DNA of 46,447 nt from Cyanobacteriota bacterium (GCA_027620015.1 JAQCGH010000014.1:1-46447); one strand, 5' to 3'. Counted from the first letter of the stretch, positions 19,857 through 29,002 are shown. A program made the numbers and translations. The notes: generated by a model from the letters alone, not told the origin.

Positions 19857-20201
19857 ATGAAGCTCTACAGCTATCCCCGCTGCAGTACCTGCCGAAAGGC
19901 AATCGCCTGGCTGACAGCCCGCAACCTAGTTGCCGAAACGCTGGACATCACTGAACAGCCTCCAAGCATCGCCGAACTTGAGCAGGCCATGGCTCAAATG
20001 GGGCGTCAACGTTTGTTCAACACAAGCGGACAGAGTTATCGGGCTTTGGGAGCTGCATCTGTGCAGGCCATGGACGACCAAACAGCCCTAGCAGCTCTAG
20101 CAACAGACGGCAAATTGATCAAGCGGCCCTTTCTGATCACCGATGACGGGCGCATTCTCACTGGCTTTAAGGAGCCAGAGTGGCTGGATCTTTTGGGCTA
20201 G
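19857..20201 (+). CDS. ArsC/Spx-like thioredoxin-fold protein
   Basis: A 114-residue protein of the arsenate reductase/YffB/Spx family. The N-terminal YPRCSTCRKAIAWL carries a CXXC pair (Cys9, Cys12) like Spx and YffB, and KLIKRPFLI holds the family's basic anion-binding Arg before the cis-Pro. Whether it reduces arsenate, as ArsC does with glutaredoxin, or is a redox sensor cannot be told; no other arsenic gene is nearby. The preceding ferredoxin suggests a redox role. Its end overlaps the convergent membrane-protein gene by 35 bases. Confidence 0.88.
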   Translation: MKLYSYPRCSTCRKAIAWLTARNLVAETLDITEQPPSIAELEQAMAQMGRQRLFNTSGQSYRALGAASVQAMDDQTALAALATDGKLIKRPFLITDDGRILTGFKEPEWLDLLG

Positions 20202-21708
20202 CGGGGCTAGGGGCAGTCATCAACTGGTCGAGCTCCTGGATCAGGGCTTCAATCCCGGCCCTGTTGATCTGGCTTAGATAAGTGCCCTTGGCGCCGTCTA
20301 TGAGGGCGCAAAGCAGTTCCTGGGAGCGCTCTAAGGCCGAGCCGCTCTCGAGTGCCGCGGCCAGCTCCTCCCAAAATCGGTCGATGAACCCCTGCAGTAA
20401 TTCGAGTTGCACGTCATCGCGGCGAGAAAGCTGGTTGCCAGTGCTGCGGGAAAGCTCCAACAAGCTTTCAACCATGCCGCTTGCTAATTGGCGAGTGATT
20501 CCGGTCTCGACCTGGAGCAGCTGCTGCAACTGGCGCAACGGTGCTGGCACCACGGTGCGCTCGAGACTCTGACGCAGGCTGTACCCCAGCAAACCCTGCA
20601 GCTCCGGCGCAAGCTTCGGTGCCACCTGGCTCAGCAGCAGCGGCGCCCAGATCCTTACAAGCTCTACCAGCTCCCGCTCATTGCTGCTACTTGCCACGCT
20701 CTGATGGCTGCGCAAGGCTCGCAGACGCTGTGGCCAGCGCCGCGATCGAATTAAACCCTGGGTGCCATCGAGGATCTGCAGCGACAGCACCTCAAATAGC
20801 TCAACCGCAAGCAACGCCACCACACCCCGGCTCACAACGGCCCGCAGCGGCTCAAAATTGATTAGGCCGGAAGTCTGAAGGCGTTCAAGCACCGGTACTA
20901 GTCGCAACCAGCGCCAAAAGGGCAGCAGCAGTGATAGATCGCTCCAGCGGCGCAACAGTGCATCACCCCAGCTGAGCCCAGGTAGACGGCGCCGCAACCG
21001 GATCAGCCGCAAGAAAATGTCTAGAGCAAAGACGCTCTGAAATAGCAGCAGGTCGATGCGCCAAAAGTGGTCTGTGGGTCGGCCGTTTTCATCAATCGAG
21101 CGCCAGTAGTTGGTAGCCACCAGCGGGAGCACCTGGTCGTTCCAGAAGCGCCTCTCCTGGTTCCAGCCCCTAGTACGAATACGCTCTGGACTCAGCAACA
21201 GGCTGGAGGCCTGTCGAGCGGAATCCCGGTCCGCTCGCTGCCGCAAGAGATTTTTGATCTTCTCTACGGTTCCCGAGGCCTCAGAAGCCATGAAGGGATT
21301 GCTATCGATCAGCTGGACCGTGAGTTGGGCCTGACGATTCAGCTGGGCTAACTGGCTGGGCTGAAGTTCCTGACCGGTCGGCACGGTCAATAGGACTTTA
21401 TCGAGTTGGCGAAATTGCTCTAGGTAGGCCTGGGTCTCCCGGCGGGGCTCAATGCCCTTGATCGGATCCACATGAGGGGTGATATCCGGGATAACGGTGA
21501 AGGGCACCACTAGGGGCACCGAAGGGATCGGGTAGAGGTTGCGCTGCAGCCAAAAGGTGCGCAATGGCACGTAGGTGATGTCGAAGGCCACCCACAGCAA
21601 ATTGAAGCTGGCCCAACCCGCCACAAAGCGGTCCCAACGCAGCATCCAGCGGCCCACTGGCTCAGTCGATTTCAACTTGGTGCGGTCTTGCCATCGAGGG
21701 GACGCCAT
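20167..21708 (-). CDS. Uncharacterised cyanobacterial membrane protein (513 aa)
   Basis: I do not recognise a named family. Residues 25-48 form a first membrane helix, followed by a long polar part (about 55-215) rich in Gln, Arg and Glu. Residues 215-300 hold two to three hydrophobic segments with charged spacing: FALDIFLRLIRLRRR, WSDLSLLLPF and WRWLRLVPVLERL, which resemble S2-S4 of a voltage-sensor domain; another helix (VVALLAVELFEVLSLQIL) follows. The C-terminal 200 residues are soluble and helical (LGYSLRQSLERTVVP, ELLQGFIDRFWEELAA). No pore or selectivity filter is visible. It is divergent from lepB. Confidence 0.8.
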   Translation of the reverse strand: MASPRWQDRTKLKSTEPVGRWMLRWDRFVAGWASFNLLWVAFDITYVPLRTFWLQRNLYPIPSVPLVVPFTVIPDITPHVDPIKGIEPRRETQAYLEQFRQLDKVLLTVPTGQELQPSQLAQLNRQAQLTVQLIDSNPFMASEASGTVEKIKNLLRQRADRDSARQASSLLLSPERIRTRGWNQERRFWNDQVLPLVATNYWRSIDENGRPTDHFWRIDLLLFQSVFALDIFLRLIRLRRRLPGLSWGDALLRRWSDLSLLLPFWRWLRLVPVLERLQTSGLINFEPLRAVVSRGVVALLAVELFEVLSLQILDGTQGLIRSRRWPQRLRALRSHQSVASSSNERELVELVRIWAPLLLSQVAPKLAPELQGLLGYSLRQSLERTVVPAPLRQLQQLLQVETGITRQLASGMVESLLELSRSTGNQLSRRDDVQLELLQGFIDRFWEELAAALESGSALERSQELLCALIDGAKGTYLSQINRAGIEALIQELDQLMTAPSPASPKDPATLAP

Positions 21709-21766
21709 CGGCTTTGGCGGTGGTTGTTGTGCCTAATCTGACCTGTCTGGTTCGCTCAACCTGAGC

Positions 21767-21773
21767 AAAGGAG
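21767..21773 (+). promoter_or_regulatory. Ribosome binding site deciding the lepB TTG start
   Basis: AAAGGAG followed by 10 bases and TTG. No ATG or GTG with such a site is available in this frame before the membrane helix. Confidence 0.7.
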
Positions 21774-21783
21774 ATCTGCTGCC

Positions 21784-22551
21784 TTGAGCCCTTCCAACAA
21801 TCCAGAGAGTGGTCAGGTTGTTAATCAAGAGGACGGCAGTCGTTCCCCCTCCCTGATCCAGCCCGAACATGCACCCCAAGACGGCCCCTGGGCCTTCTGG
21901 CGCAGTGTGTTGGTCACATTGGCGGTGGCCTTAGGTATTCGCCAGTTTCTGGTGGAAGCTCGCTACATCCCCTCTGGTTCAATGCTGCCAGGGCTGCAGC
22001 TTCAGGATCGGTTGTTGGTGGAAAAGCTCAGCTACCGCAAGCGCGCGCCGCGACGCGGCGAAATCGTCGTGTTTCATTCGCCCCACCGCTTTGACCCCGT
22101 GCTGTCTGCAGGATCAAACCGCAATCCTCTGAGTTGCTTACTGGTGAATCTGCCGCTCCTGGGAAGCCTGCCCGGGTTTGGCAATCCTGCCTGCGACGCT
22201 TACATCAAGAGAGTTGTCGCCCTTCCCGGTGAGCGGGTTGTAGTGGATCCAAGAGGTCATGTGTTTATAGATGGCCAGCGTCTGGCAGAGCCCTATGTCC
22301 AGGGCGATTGCCCGGTAGATAGTCAGGGTATGGGTCCATGCCGAACCTTGAACGCCGTCGTTCCAGCAAGCCACGTGCTCACCCTGGGCGATAACCGTGC
22401 CAACAGCTGGGATGGACGCTTCTGGCCTGGGGGTGCGTTCCTACCCGAAAGAGAAATCATTGGTCGGGCCTTCTGGCGCTTTTACCCCTTCAACCAAACG
22501 GGTGCTCTGGGAGTCACAAGCTCCAGCGATCTACCGGCTGCAGACCGGTAG
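21784..22551 (+). CDS. lepB: Signal peptidase I
   Basis: Cleaves signal peptides from exported proteins at the outer face of the membrane. One N-terminal membrane helix (about 35-58) is followed by the catalytic serine box YIPSGSMLPGLQ, the general-base lysine in AYIKRVVALPGE, and the box GDNRANSWDGRFWP. A loop of about 45 residues between the serine and lysine boxes (with two cysteines) is longer than the minimum. The TTG start is supported by AAAGGAG 10 bases upstream. The end overlaps the convergent dihydroorotase-like gene by 38 bases. Confidence 0.95.
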   Translation: MSPSNNPESGQVVNQEDGSRSPSLIQPEHAPQDGPWAFWRSVLVTLAVALGIRQFLVEARYIPSGSMLPGLQLQDRLLVEKLSYRKRAPRRGEIVVFHSPHRFDPVLSAGSNRNPLSCLLVNLPLLGSLPGFGNPACDAYIKRVVALPGERVVVDPRGHVFIDGQRLAEPYVQGDCPVDSQGMGPCRTLNAVVPASHVLTLGDNRANSWDGRFWPGGAFLPEREIIGRAFWRFYPFNQTGALGVTSSSDLPAADR

Positions 22552-23794
22552 CCCGCACTGCCCCGCATAGGGACTGGCCCCAGCGAGGCTGATTAGCTGC
22601 CAGTGAAAAGGAGTCACCTCGCTCCCAATTCCAGGGGTGGTGGGGATCGAACAACAGCCAGCGGCGAGTTCCGTGGCTTAACTGCTCAGGGGGCAGCCCC
22701 AGCAACTTAGAGCCACCCCAGCTCAGGGCCTGCCAGAGCAACTCCACGCTCCAGCCACGGCGCTGCACCAACTCCTGCCACAACAGCGGCAACACCAGTC
22801 CATAGCGGGAGCCATGACCAGCCACTCCAGCCCGCCGCTGATCTAGTGGGAGAAGCTGCTCTTCCGCATCAAGAGGCAGATGGTGTACGGCCACGGCGGT
22901 AATTAGCCGCTGCTCTAAGCCAGCGATCAAGCCCAGGCGGTCAGCTGGAGTTCCAAGGCTGGGCCGCAGCCGCCAGCCCTCCTCAGTGGGGTGGAGATTG
23001 CCGCTGTCAGCTAGCAGGTGCCACCAGCTAACGCTGGCCAGGGGCCGCTTCGGGGCCTGGGCCAATAGCTCCACCCCTGCAGCTGTTGATAAGTTCATCA
23101 GCCGCAGCGCCGCCGAGGAACGAGCCTGAGCCAGGCTGAGCAGGCTTTGCAGCGGCAGGGTTTCGCTGGTCTCGGGATCAAGAAGCCAGCCCGCCCTCAA
23201 AGCATTAACCCCCTCGCGCACGAAGCCACCGCCGCTAATGCCGGCATCGCGCGGGGCCACCAACACGGGCCGGCTGCCCATCTCCCCGAGCAGCAGGCCC
23301 CGCTCCAGCAAAGCCAATGGTGGCTGCTGATCAGCGCAGGCCAAACCAATTGCGCCGGCGGAGATTTGATCAGCATGGGGGGCCAGCTCCTGATCGGCAC
23401 CCTCCAGGCTGAAACTGCCCCAAAGAAGTAGTTTCATCGGCTCAGCCCACACCAGGCCAAACCGCTCCGGTCGATCGCGCCACGGAGTAGCCCAGGGCAG
23501 CAGGGCCACAGTGCCGTAGCCCCCAGCAGCAGCGGCTGCGGCCAGGCTGGCAAGATCTTCTGCTCGTCCGCCGAAGGGTTGCTCCAGCACGCTGTGGGGG
23601 TCAACCAGAGGCGGGGCAAGCAACCAAGAACGGGCGTCGGTAGGGCTGAGGCCAAGGGTCTCGGCCCGCTGACTGGCGCCATCTCCCCAGATGAGCAGCT
23701 CCCCACCACGGTCGATCAGCGCATCGGCGCTAACAATCGGCTGCCCAGGTCCTGCGAGCAGCTGAACCTGGTTAAGCCAGAGGGGGAGAGTCAA
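22514..23794 (-). CDS. Dihydroorotase-like amidohydrolase-fold protein, probably inactive
   Basis: The overall pattern is that of PyrC: LLAPPLVDPHSVLEQP, then EDLASLAAAAAAGGYGTVALLPWATP, LMNLSTAAGVELL, and a C-terminal HHPW region. The metal ligands are largely gone. The DxHxH pair reads D-P-H-S-V, no carbamylated-lysine segment is seen (GAIGLACADQ), the HAED block is replaced by APRDAGI, the later His motif reads LMNLSTAAG, and the ATDHAPH block reads AVHHLPLD. It is therefore unlikely to make dihydroorotate; a structural or regulatory role is possible. The TTG start lies 3 bases after the stop of the histidine phosphatase, so they form an operon. Confidence 0.85.
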   Translation of the reverse strand: MTLPLWLNQVQLLAGPGQPIVSADALIDRGGELLIWGDGASQRAETLGLSPTDARSWLLAPPLVDPHSVLEQPFGGRAEDLASLAAAAAAGGYGTVALLPWATPWRDRPERFGLVWAEPMKLLLWGSFSLEGADQELAPHADQISAGAIGLACADQQPPLALLERGLLLGEMGSRPVLVAPRDAGISGGGFVREGVNALRAGWLLDPETSETLPLQSLLSLAQARSSAALRLMNLSTAAGVELLAQAPKRPLASVSWWHLLADSGNLHPTEEGWRLRPSLGTPADRLGLIAGLEQRLITAVAVHHLPLDAEEQLLPLDQRRAGVAGHGSRYGLVLPLLWQELVQRRGWSVELLWQALSWGGSKLLGLPPEQLSHGTRRWLLFDPHHPWNWERGDSFSLAANQPRWGQSLCGAVRATGLQPVDRWSL

Positions 23795-23797
23795 AAT

Positions 23798-25150
23798 TCA
23801 AAGTGCACCGGCGGCTGTGCGATCCAACACACCTCCAAGATGCAGGGTGAGGTTCATGGCGGCCACAACAGGTCGGCCAGCTGGGCCATCGGGGTAATCA
23901 ATCACTGTGACAGCGCCATTGCCCTGCTTGATAGTCCAGATGTCGGCGGGTTGCAGGCCCAGCAGCCCGCACAAGATGGTCTTGTTGACGGCGTCATGGG
24001 CCACCACAAGGGCAGTTTCATCATTCTGGAGGTTGGCGGCGATGCGAGCCCAGGTCGTTAAAGAACGGTCCCAAACCTCCTGGAGAGTCTCCCCTTCAGG
24101 CATCTGAACGGTGTGGGGCGCCCGCTTCCAATCGGCCAGAAGCTGGGGCCAACCTGCGGAGATCTCCTGTTCCAATCGACCCTCCCAGAGGCCGTGGCCG
24201 ATCTCCACCAAGCCGGTGCTGCTGGTGAGGGGAACACCAAGATGGCTAGAGAGGATTGCCTCAGCCGTCTGGCGCGGTCTGGCCATGCAGCTGGTGTAGG
24301 CGCGATCGATGCTCACCGATGCAAGAAACCTGCCAGCGGCTTCGGCCTGGGAGCGCCCGTTGGCATTGAGGGGAATGTCGATCTGGCCCTGAAAACGACC
24401 TTCTCGGTTCCAGTCAGTTTCCCCGTGACGCACCAACAGTAGTCGGGCACCTGAGCTTTTAAGGGGCAGGGGCTCCCCAAGGTGGGCTACCCCATTAAGC
24501 GACTCCACCTGGACGCTGCCCTTGCTGAGATTGAGCACTGAGATTGAGCAGTTGTCGACCTGCAGCCGGCGAAAGCCACTAGGAGGCAGCTCCAGCAGGG
24601 CTAGTAATAGGCAGCGCAGGATGGCGTTATGGGCCACCACGAGCACGGTCTGGGGAATGGCCTGATCATCATCCAGGGCCGCAGTGTGACGATCAAATAG
24701 CAAATTACGGAACAGCTGGGCCTGAGCCATCAGCTCCTGCAAAGGCAAGTAAGCGCTGCCATCGGGGCGCTGCAGCTCAAGCAACTCCGGGGCCTGGCGC
24801 CATTGACGCTCCTGTTCGGGATAGCGCTCCCGCAACTCCTTTCGCAGCAGCCCGCTCCAGGGGGCCAGATCAATTTCCAGGAGTTCTTCCGCCTGTTCGG
24901 CAACCAGGCCCTGGCCATGCTCGGCCAGGAGCAGTCGGGCGGTTTCAGCGGCCCGCTGCAAAGGGGAGCAGTAGGCGGCGGCGCAGGTCAAATCACGCAG
25001 GGCCACTCCTGTGGCACAGGACTGGTTCTGGCCTATTTCCGTGAGGCTCGATAGGTCGTCGCGGCCCTGGATCCGATGCTCCACATTGAAGCTGCTAAGC
25101 CCGTGGCGCACCAACACAATCCGAAGGGGCACGGGCTCATCGCTACTCAA
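23798..25150 (-). CDS. Double-domain histidine phosphatase (phosphoglycerate-mutase family)
   Basis: Two complete histidine-phosphatase domains in one chain of 450 residues. The first has LVRHGLSSFNVEHRIQGR (residues 13-30) and VVAHNAILRCLL; the second has LVRHGETDWNREGRFQG (about 230-246) and LVVAHDAVNKTIL. Both keep the phospho-accepting RHG and the second catalytic His, so both may be active. The substrate is unknown; relatives act as phosphoserine or sugar phosphatases as often as true mutases. A TTG start (25150) is assumed; a GTG at 25132 is an alternative. It precedes the dihydroorotase-like gene and is divergent from the CPBP protease. Confidence 0.92.
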   Translation of the reverse strand: MSSDEPVPLRIVLVRHGLSSFNVEHRIQGRDDLSSLTEIGQNQSCATGVALRDLTCAAAYCSPLQRAAETARLLLAEHGQGLVAEQAEELLEIDLAPWSGLLRKELRERYPEQERQWRQAPELLELQRPDGSAYLPLQELMAQAQLFRNLLFDRHTAALDDDQAIPQTVLVVAHNAILRCLLLALLELPPSGFRRLQVDNCSISVLNLSKGSVQVESLNGVAHLGEPLPLKSSGARLLLVRHGETDWNREGRFQGQIDIPLNANGRSQAEAAGRFLASVSIDRAYTSCMARPRQTAEAILSSHLGVPLTSSTGLVEIGHGLWEGRLEQEISAGWPQLLADWKRAPHTVQMPEGETLQEVWDRSLTTWARIAANLQNDETALVVAHDAVNKTILCGLLGLQPADIWTIKQGNGAVTVIDYPDGPAGRPVVAAMNLTLHLGGVLDRTAAGAL

Positions 25151-25215
25151 ATTCCATCGTATGGGAGGGGTGCGGGCCAGAATCCCGAAACCAGTGCGCC
25201 CTGGAGGGCCTGCGT

Positions 25216-26631
25216 TTGAACGCCAGTCCCCCCCCGCAACCCCGCCAGAGCGCTGGATGGATCACCGGACTTGCCCTGCTGAGCCTTGTGCTCAGTGGCC
25301 TGCTTTGGATCACTGGCTTAGTGGCCAGCCTGCAACGCCCATCTGTGGGTAATTCCCTGGAGCTGCGCCAACTGGAGCTGACGGCCCTGGCAGCACCAGC
25401 ACTGCCAGCTGGCCTCCGCCAAGCTCTCACCGGCTCCCAACCCCTCGAAGCCCTGCGCCTTGGTCTTCAGAAACAGTTAGACGGAAATTCCGTTCCGCCA
25501 GCACCGCAGCAAGACCTGCAGCTCGCCTTACTGAATCTTCAGGCGGGTCAGGGGAGCGCAGCTCGCCAGCGGCTGCAAGAACTCAATGAGCAGGTACCAC
25601 CTGAACAGCGTGAGCTACTCAAGGCCCTGCTCGAACCATTGTCCAAACCAGCCACCCACGCATCGGAGCAAGCGGCACTGCAGCAACTACTTAAGAGCTG
25701 GGGCCTGTCTCCTCTAAGCAACCAACTGGCGTGCCAAGCCCTAAGCGAGCCCCAAGCCGCTTGTGAAGATCGCGGAGCCCAGCAGACAGCAGTGCTTCGC
25801 CTGCTGGGCTCCGCGGTATTGCCGGTGCTTCTGCTGCTTCTGGGCTCCTCTCTACTACTGCGTGAACTATGGCTGCGCTGGCGCGGCAAGGCAGCTCCGA
25901 CCGCCCCACTAGTAGGGCCGACCCTCACCCTGGCGGAGGTAACGCTGCTGATCGCTGGCGGGTTTGTGGTGCTGGGCGAGCTGGTGATGCCCCTTGTGCT
26001 GGCTCCGTTGCTGCAGGGGCTACTTAAACCGTTGTCCAGCCAGCCGGCCCTGCAGCAGGGATTGCTGGTATTGGGGCTTTACAGCGGCCTGATGGCAGCG
26101 CCACTGATCTTGTTGTGGAGTCAGCTGAGATCCCTTGGAACTAGGCCCCAGGGGGGCTGGTTGCAGTGGCGCTGGCGGCCGCTGGCTAGCGCGCTGCGCC
26201 AAGCTTTGCTGCAGGTGTTGCTGGTGTTGCCGGTTGTGGCCCTTGTGGGATGGCTGCTGGAGCGTTTAGTTGGCGATCCCGGCGGTAGCAATCCCCTGCT
26301 TGAGCTCGTGCTGAACAGCGCCAATCCCCTCGCCCTGCTTTGCTTCGCCATCACGGCATTGGTGTTGGCACCCTTATTTGAGGAAACCCTGTTCCGGGGG
26401 GTACTACTGCCGGTGCTGGCCCAGCGCTGGGGGGGTATGGCGGCAGTGGTGGTGAGCGCCCTGCTCTTCGGCATCGCCCACCTCAGTCTGGGGGAACTGC
26501 CGCCTTTATTCGTGTTGGGGCTAGGGCTGGGCTGGCTCCGGCTGCAGAGCGGCCGGCTCGGGCCCAGCGTGCTGATGCACAGCATCTGGAATGGCCTCAC
26601 CTTTGCCAATTTGTTGTTACTTGCTGGCTAA
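25216..26631 (+). CDS. CPBP-family intramembrane glutamic protease
   Basis: A membrane protein of 471 residues. The C-terminal third has the three CPBP (Rce1/CAAX) motifs: EETLFRG with the catalytic Glu pair, FGIAHL, and HSIWNG. About eight membrane helices are visible (one at 15-38, the rest from about 195 on). Residues 40-185 are a soluble helical part rich in Gln and Leu, an unusual N-terminal addition that would face one side of the membrane. The TTG start has GGAGGG seven bases upstream. The natural substrate is unknown. The bitopic protein gene follows after 33 bases. Confidence 0.92.
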   Translation: MNASPPPQPRQSAGWITGLALLSLVLSGLLWITGLVASLQRPSVGNSLELRQLELTALAAPALPAGLRQALTGSQPLEALRLGLQKQLDGNSVPPAPQQDLQLALLNLQAGQGSAARQRLQELNEQVPPEQRELLKALLEPLSKPATHASEQAALQQLLKSWGLSPLSNQLACQALSEPQAACEDRGAQQTAVLRLLGSAVLPVLLLLLGSSLLLRELWLRWRGKAAPTAPLVGPTLTLAEVTLLIAGGFVVLGELVMPLVLAPLLQGLLKPLSSQPALQQGLLVLGLYSGLMAAPLILLWSQLRSLGTRPQGGWLQWRWRPLASALRQALLQVLLVLPVVALVGWLLERLVGDPGGSNPLLELVLNSANPLALLCFAITALVLAPLFEETLFRGVLLPVLAQRWGGMAAVVVSALLFGIAHLSLGELPPLFVLGLGLGWLRLQSGRLGPSVLMHSIWNGLTFANLLLLAG

Positions 26632-26664
26632 ACGTCTGCCAGCTCTTGCTGCCTTGCACCAAGG

Positions 26665-27171
26665 ATGGTTCAATCGCGCAGTGCATTGACCGTTCTTTTG
26701 GTTGCCTCCCTTTCGCCTCGGCAGGCTCCAAAGCTCAGCGTGACTGCAGTTACAAGTCCCAGTCGCAAGCTGCAGCAACGCACGCTGAAGCTGATCAAAG
26801 GTTCGCTCTCCGGGCGCAAACTTGAACGCCGCGCACCGTGGATATCCAACCTGCACCGGGCCACCGATGGCACCCTGGCTGGTCTGGGAATTTGCATGCT
26901 TGCCCTCAGTGCTCTAACCCTGCATTGGCAAAACCAATGGGGTGTGAGCTATCAGCAAATGGAATCGTCCCAGGTGTTGGAGCACAAGCTGCAGGAATCA
27001 GCTGCCCTGCTCGAACAGCATCACCTTGGCGCTGTGAAGCGTCCCGGCTGGCTGGTCCCCACCAGCAGCGAAAAACTCATTTACCTGCCGGCCCCGAGCG
27101 CGGCCTTACGAGTATCTGGCTTCTCACTTCTAAGCAACCTGCCCCTGCGCCAGATCCGAACAGGCTATTGA
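26665..27171 (+). CDS. Small bitopic protein upstream of ftsI, FtsL-like in layout
   Basis: A basic N-terminus of about 65 residues, one membrane helix (DGTLAGLGICMLALSALTLHW), a short helical stretch (ESSQVLEHKLQESAALLEQH), and a short outer tail with LVPTSSEKLIYLPAP. This layout, together with its place 13 bases before ftsI, is that of FtsL-type divisome proteins, which are too diverged to recognise by sequence. The ATG at 26665 is the longest start; a GTG at 26740 would remove the first 25 residues and may be correct. Function is inferred from context only. Confidence 0.7.
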   Translation: MVQSRSALTVLLVASLSPRQAPKLSVTAVTSPSRKLQQRTLKLIKGSLSGRKLERRAPWISNLHRATDGTLAGLGICMLALSALTLHWQNQWGVSYQQMESSQVLEHKLQESAALLEQHHLGAVKRPGWLVPTSSEKLIYLPAPSAALRVSGFSLLSNLPLRQIRTGY

Positions 27172-27184
27172 TGGCAACAACTGA

Positions 27185-29002
27185 ATGAACAGCAGCCATC
27201 AGCGAGGTCCGGTTCGGCCTCCTCGCAGCTCCCAGCAAAGAGTCGTGGCCATCCAAGCAGTACCCACTGGACGGCTACTGGCTGTTTACGGCTTGCTATG
27301 TGCGGGTCTGGTAGGCCTGGGGGCTCGGTTGGCCTGGCTCCAAGTGGTGGATGCCACCAACCTGCAGACCCGGGCCCATGCCATACAGACCCAAACCACC
27401 AAACCAATCGGCAAGCGGCGCACAATCGTCGATCGCAATGGCCGTCTAGTGGCTCTAGATGAGCAGCGCTTCACGCTTTGGGCCCATCCCCGCTACTTTA
27501 ACTTCCCAGGCGACGACCCCCAAAAGATACGCACGGCAGATGAAGTGGCCGGCAAGCTTGCGGCCGTACTGGCCCAGCCCAAGGCAGCCCTATTGCAAAC
27601 CATGGCCGGCCGGCCCAGCGGGGTGAAGCTGCGAACAGACCTCGACCCCGAAACTGCCGAACGGATAAGGCAATTGGGCATTAGTGGGCTCGATCTGGAG
27701 CCCTATCCACACCGGATCTATCCCCAAGGTGCCCTTTTTGCCAATGTAGTTGGCTTTCTAAACCTGGAACGCGTTCCCCAAGCCGGGCTGGAGCAAAGCC
27801 GCAACAGTGATCTCAAGCGCCAGGAGACGGTCCTACAGATGCGCCGCGGCGCTGATGGCACACCACTACCCGCCGGCCTCGCGGCTGGCTCACTCTACGG
27901 CGACGACCTGCGTCTACAGCTCACCCTTGACGCCCGTTTGCAACAGGTAGCCCTTCAGGCACTGGCAAAGCAGGTTAAGAAGTGGAACGCCAAGCGCGGC
28001 GCGGCATTGGTAATGGACGTACGCAATGGCGAAATGCTGGCGCTGGCCTCTACACCCACCTATGACCCCAATAGGTTCTGGACTTTTAATCCAGGGCTTT
28101 TCCGCGAATGGTCTGTGCAGGACCTCTACGAGCCTGGTTCCACCTTCAAGCCCATCAACCTGGCGGTGGCCTTGCAGGAAAAAGCTATTGAGGCCAATGG
28201 TCGCGTTGCCGACACCGGCCAGCTCAGCATCGGCGGATGGCCGATTTTTAACCACGACAAGCGGGCTAATGGACTAATTGATTTCCCTACCGTTTTGCAG
28301 GTGTCCAGCAACGTCGGCATGGTGAAGGCCATGGCCAAGGTGAAGCGCGATCGCTTTTGGCACTGGCTGCGCAAGATGGGGATTGACGAAACCCCTGACA
28401 CCGATTTGCCCGGGGCGGTGGCCGGCGAGCTCAAGACGCGCAAGGACTTCACGGGCCAGGCGATCGAACCAGCTGTCGCTGCGTTTGGCCAGGGGTTTTC
28501 CCTTACCCCGCTGAAGTTGCTGCAACTGCACGCCATGCTGGCCAACGGCGGCCGCTTAGTTAGTCCGCACATCACCCGCGGACTGCGCTCCGGCGAAGCC
28601 CTAGCCAGCGCGCCAGGCGGTAATGGTCTTCAATTGCTTGATTCCGGCGTCACCCGCACGGTGATGGCCTGGATGGAATCGGTGGTAGAAAACAGCACCG
28701 TCCTAGGTATGAAAATTCCGGGCTACCGCATTGGCGGCAAGACCGGCACAGCCCAGAAGGCTGAAAGAGGTGTTTACATCCCAGGGGCACTGATCACAAG
28801 CTTTGTTGGCCACCTACCCATGAACAATCCTCGCTACGTGGTGCTGGTGGTGGTGGATGAGCCCAAGGGGGGCAATACCTTCGGTTCCACGGTGGCAGCG
28901 CCTGTAGCGCGCCAGATCATCGACGCTCTGCTGGTGCTGGAGCGCATCCCCCCTTCCCATCCCAAGGAGCTGGATAAAGCTTTAGCTAAACCACGCGCCT
29001 GA
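27185..29002 (+). CDS. ftsI: Peptidoglycan transpeptidase FtsI (penicillin-binding protein 2/3 class)
   Basis: Cross-links septal peptidoglycan during division. One membrane helix (about 28-52) anchors it. The PBP dimerisation domain begins at [13 protein letters not shown]. The transpeptidase domain has the active-site serine in [12 protein letters not shown] in VSSNVGM and GGKTGTAQK as the third motif. Its 605 residues are normal for class B PBPs. The ATG at 27185 has no strong Shine-Dalgarno sequence and may be coupled to the bitopic protein 13 bases upstream. Transaldolase follows 115 bases later. Confidence 0.95.
   Translation: MNSSHQRGPVRPPRSSQQRVVAIQAVPTGRLLAVYGLLCAGLVGLGARLAWLQVVDATNLQTRAHAIQTQTTKPIGKRRTIVDRNGRLVALDEQRFTLWAHPRYFNFPGDDPQKIRTADEVAGKLAAVLAQPKAALLQTMAGRPSGVKLRTDLDPETAERIRQLGISGLDLEPYPHRIYPQGALFANVVGFLNLERVPQAGLEQSRNSDLKRQETVLQMRRGADGTPLPAGLAAGSLYGDDLRLQLTLDARLQQVALQALAKQVKKWNAKRGAALVMDVRNGEMLALASTPTYDPNRFWTFNPGLFREWSVQDLYEPGSTFKPINLAVALQEKAIEANGRVADTGQLSIGGWPIFNHDKRANGLIDFPTVLQVSSNVGMVKAMAKVKRDRFWHWLRKMGIDETPDTDLPGAVAGELKTRKDFTGQAIEPAVAAFGQGFSLTPLKLLQLHAMLANGGRLVSPHITRGLRSGEALASAPGGNGLQLLDSGVTRTVMAWMESVVENSTVLGMKIPGYRIGGKTGTAQKAERGVYIPGALITSFVGHLPMNNPRYVVLVVVDEPKGGNTFGSTVAAPVARQIIDALLVLERIPPSHPKELDKALAKPRA
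28347..28354. repeat. HIP1 octamer GCGATCGC
   Basis: Second exact HIP1 copy found, inside ftsI. Confidence 0.8.
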
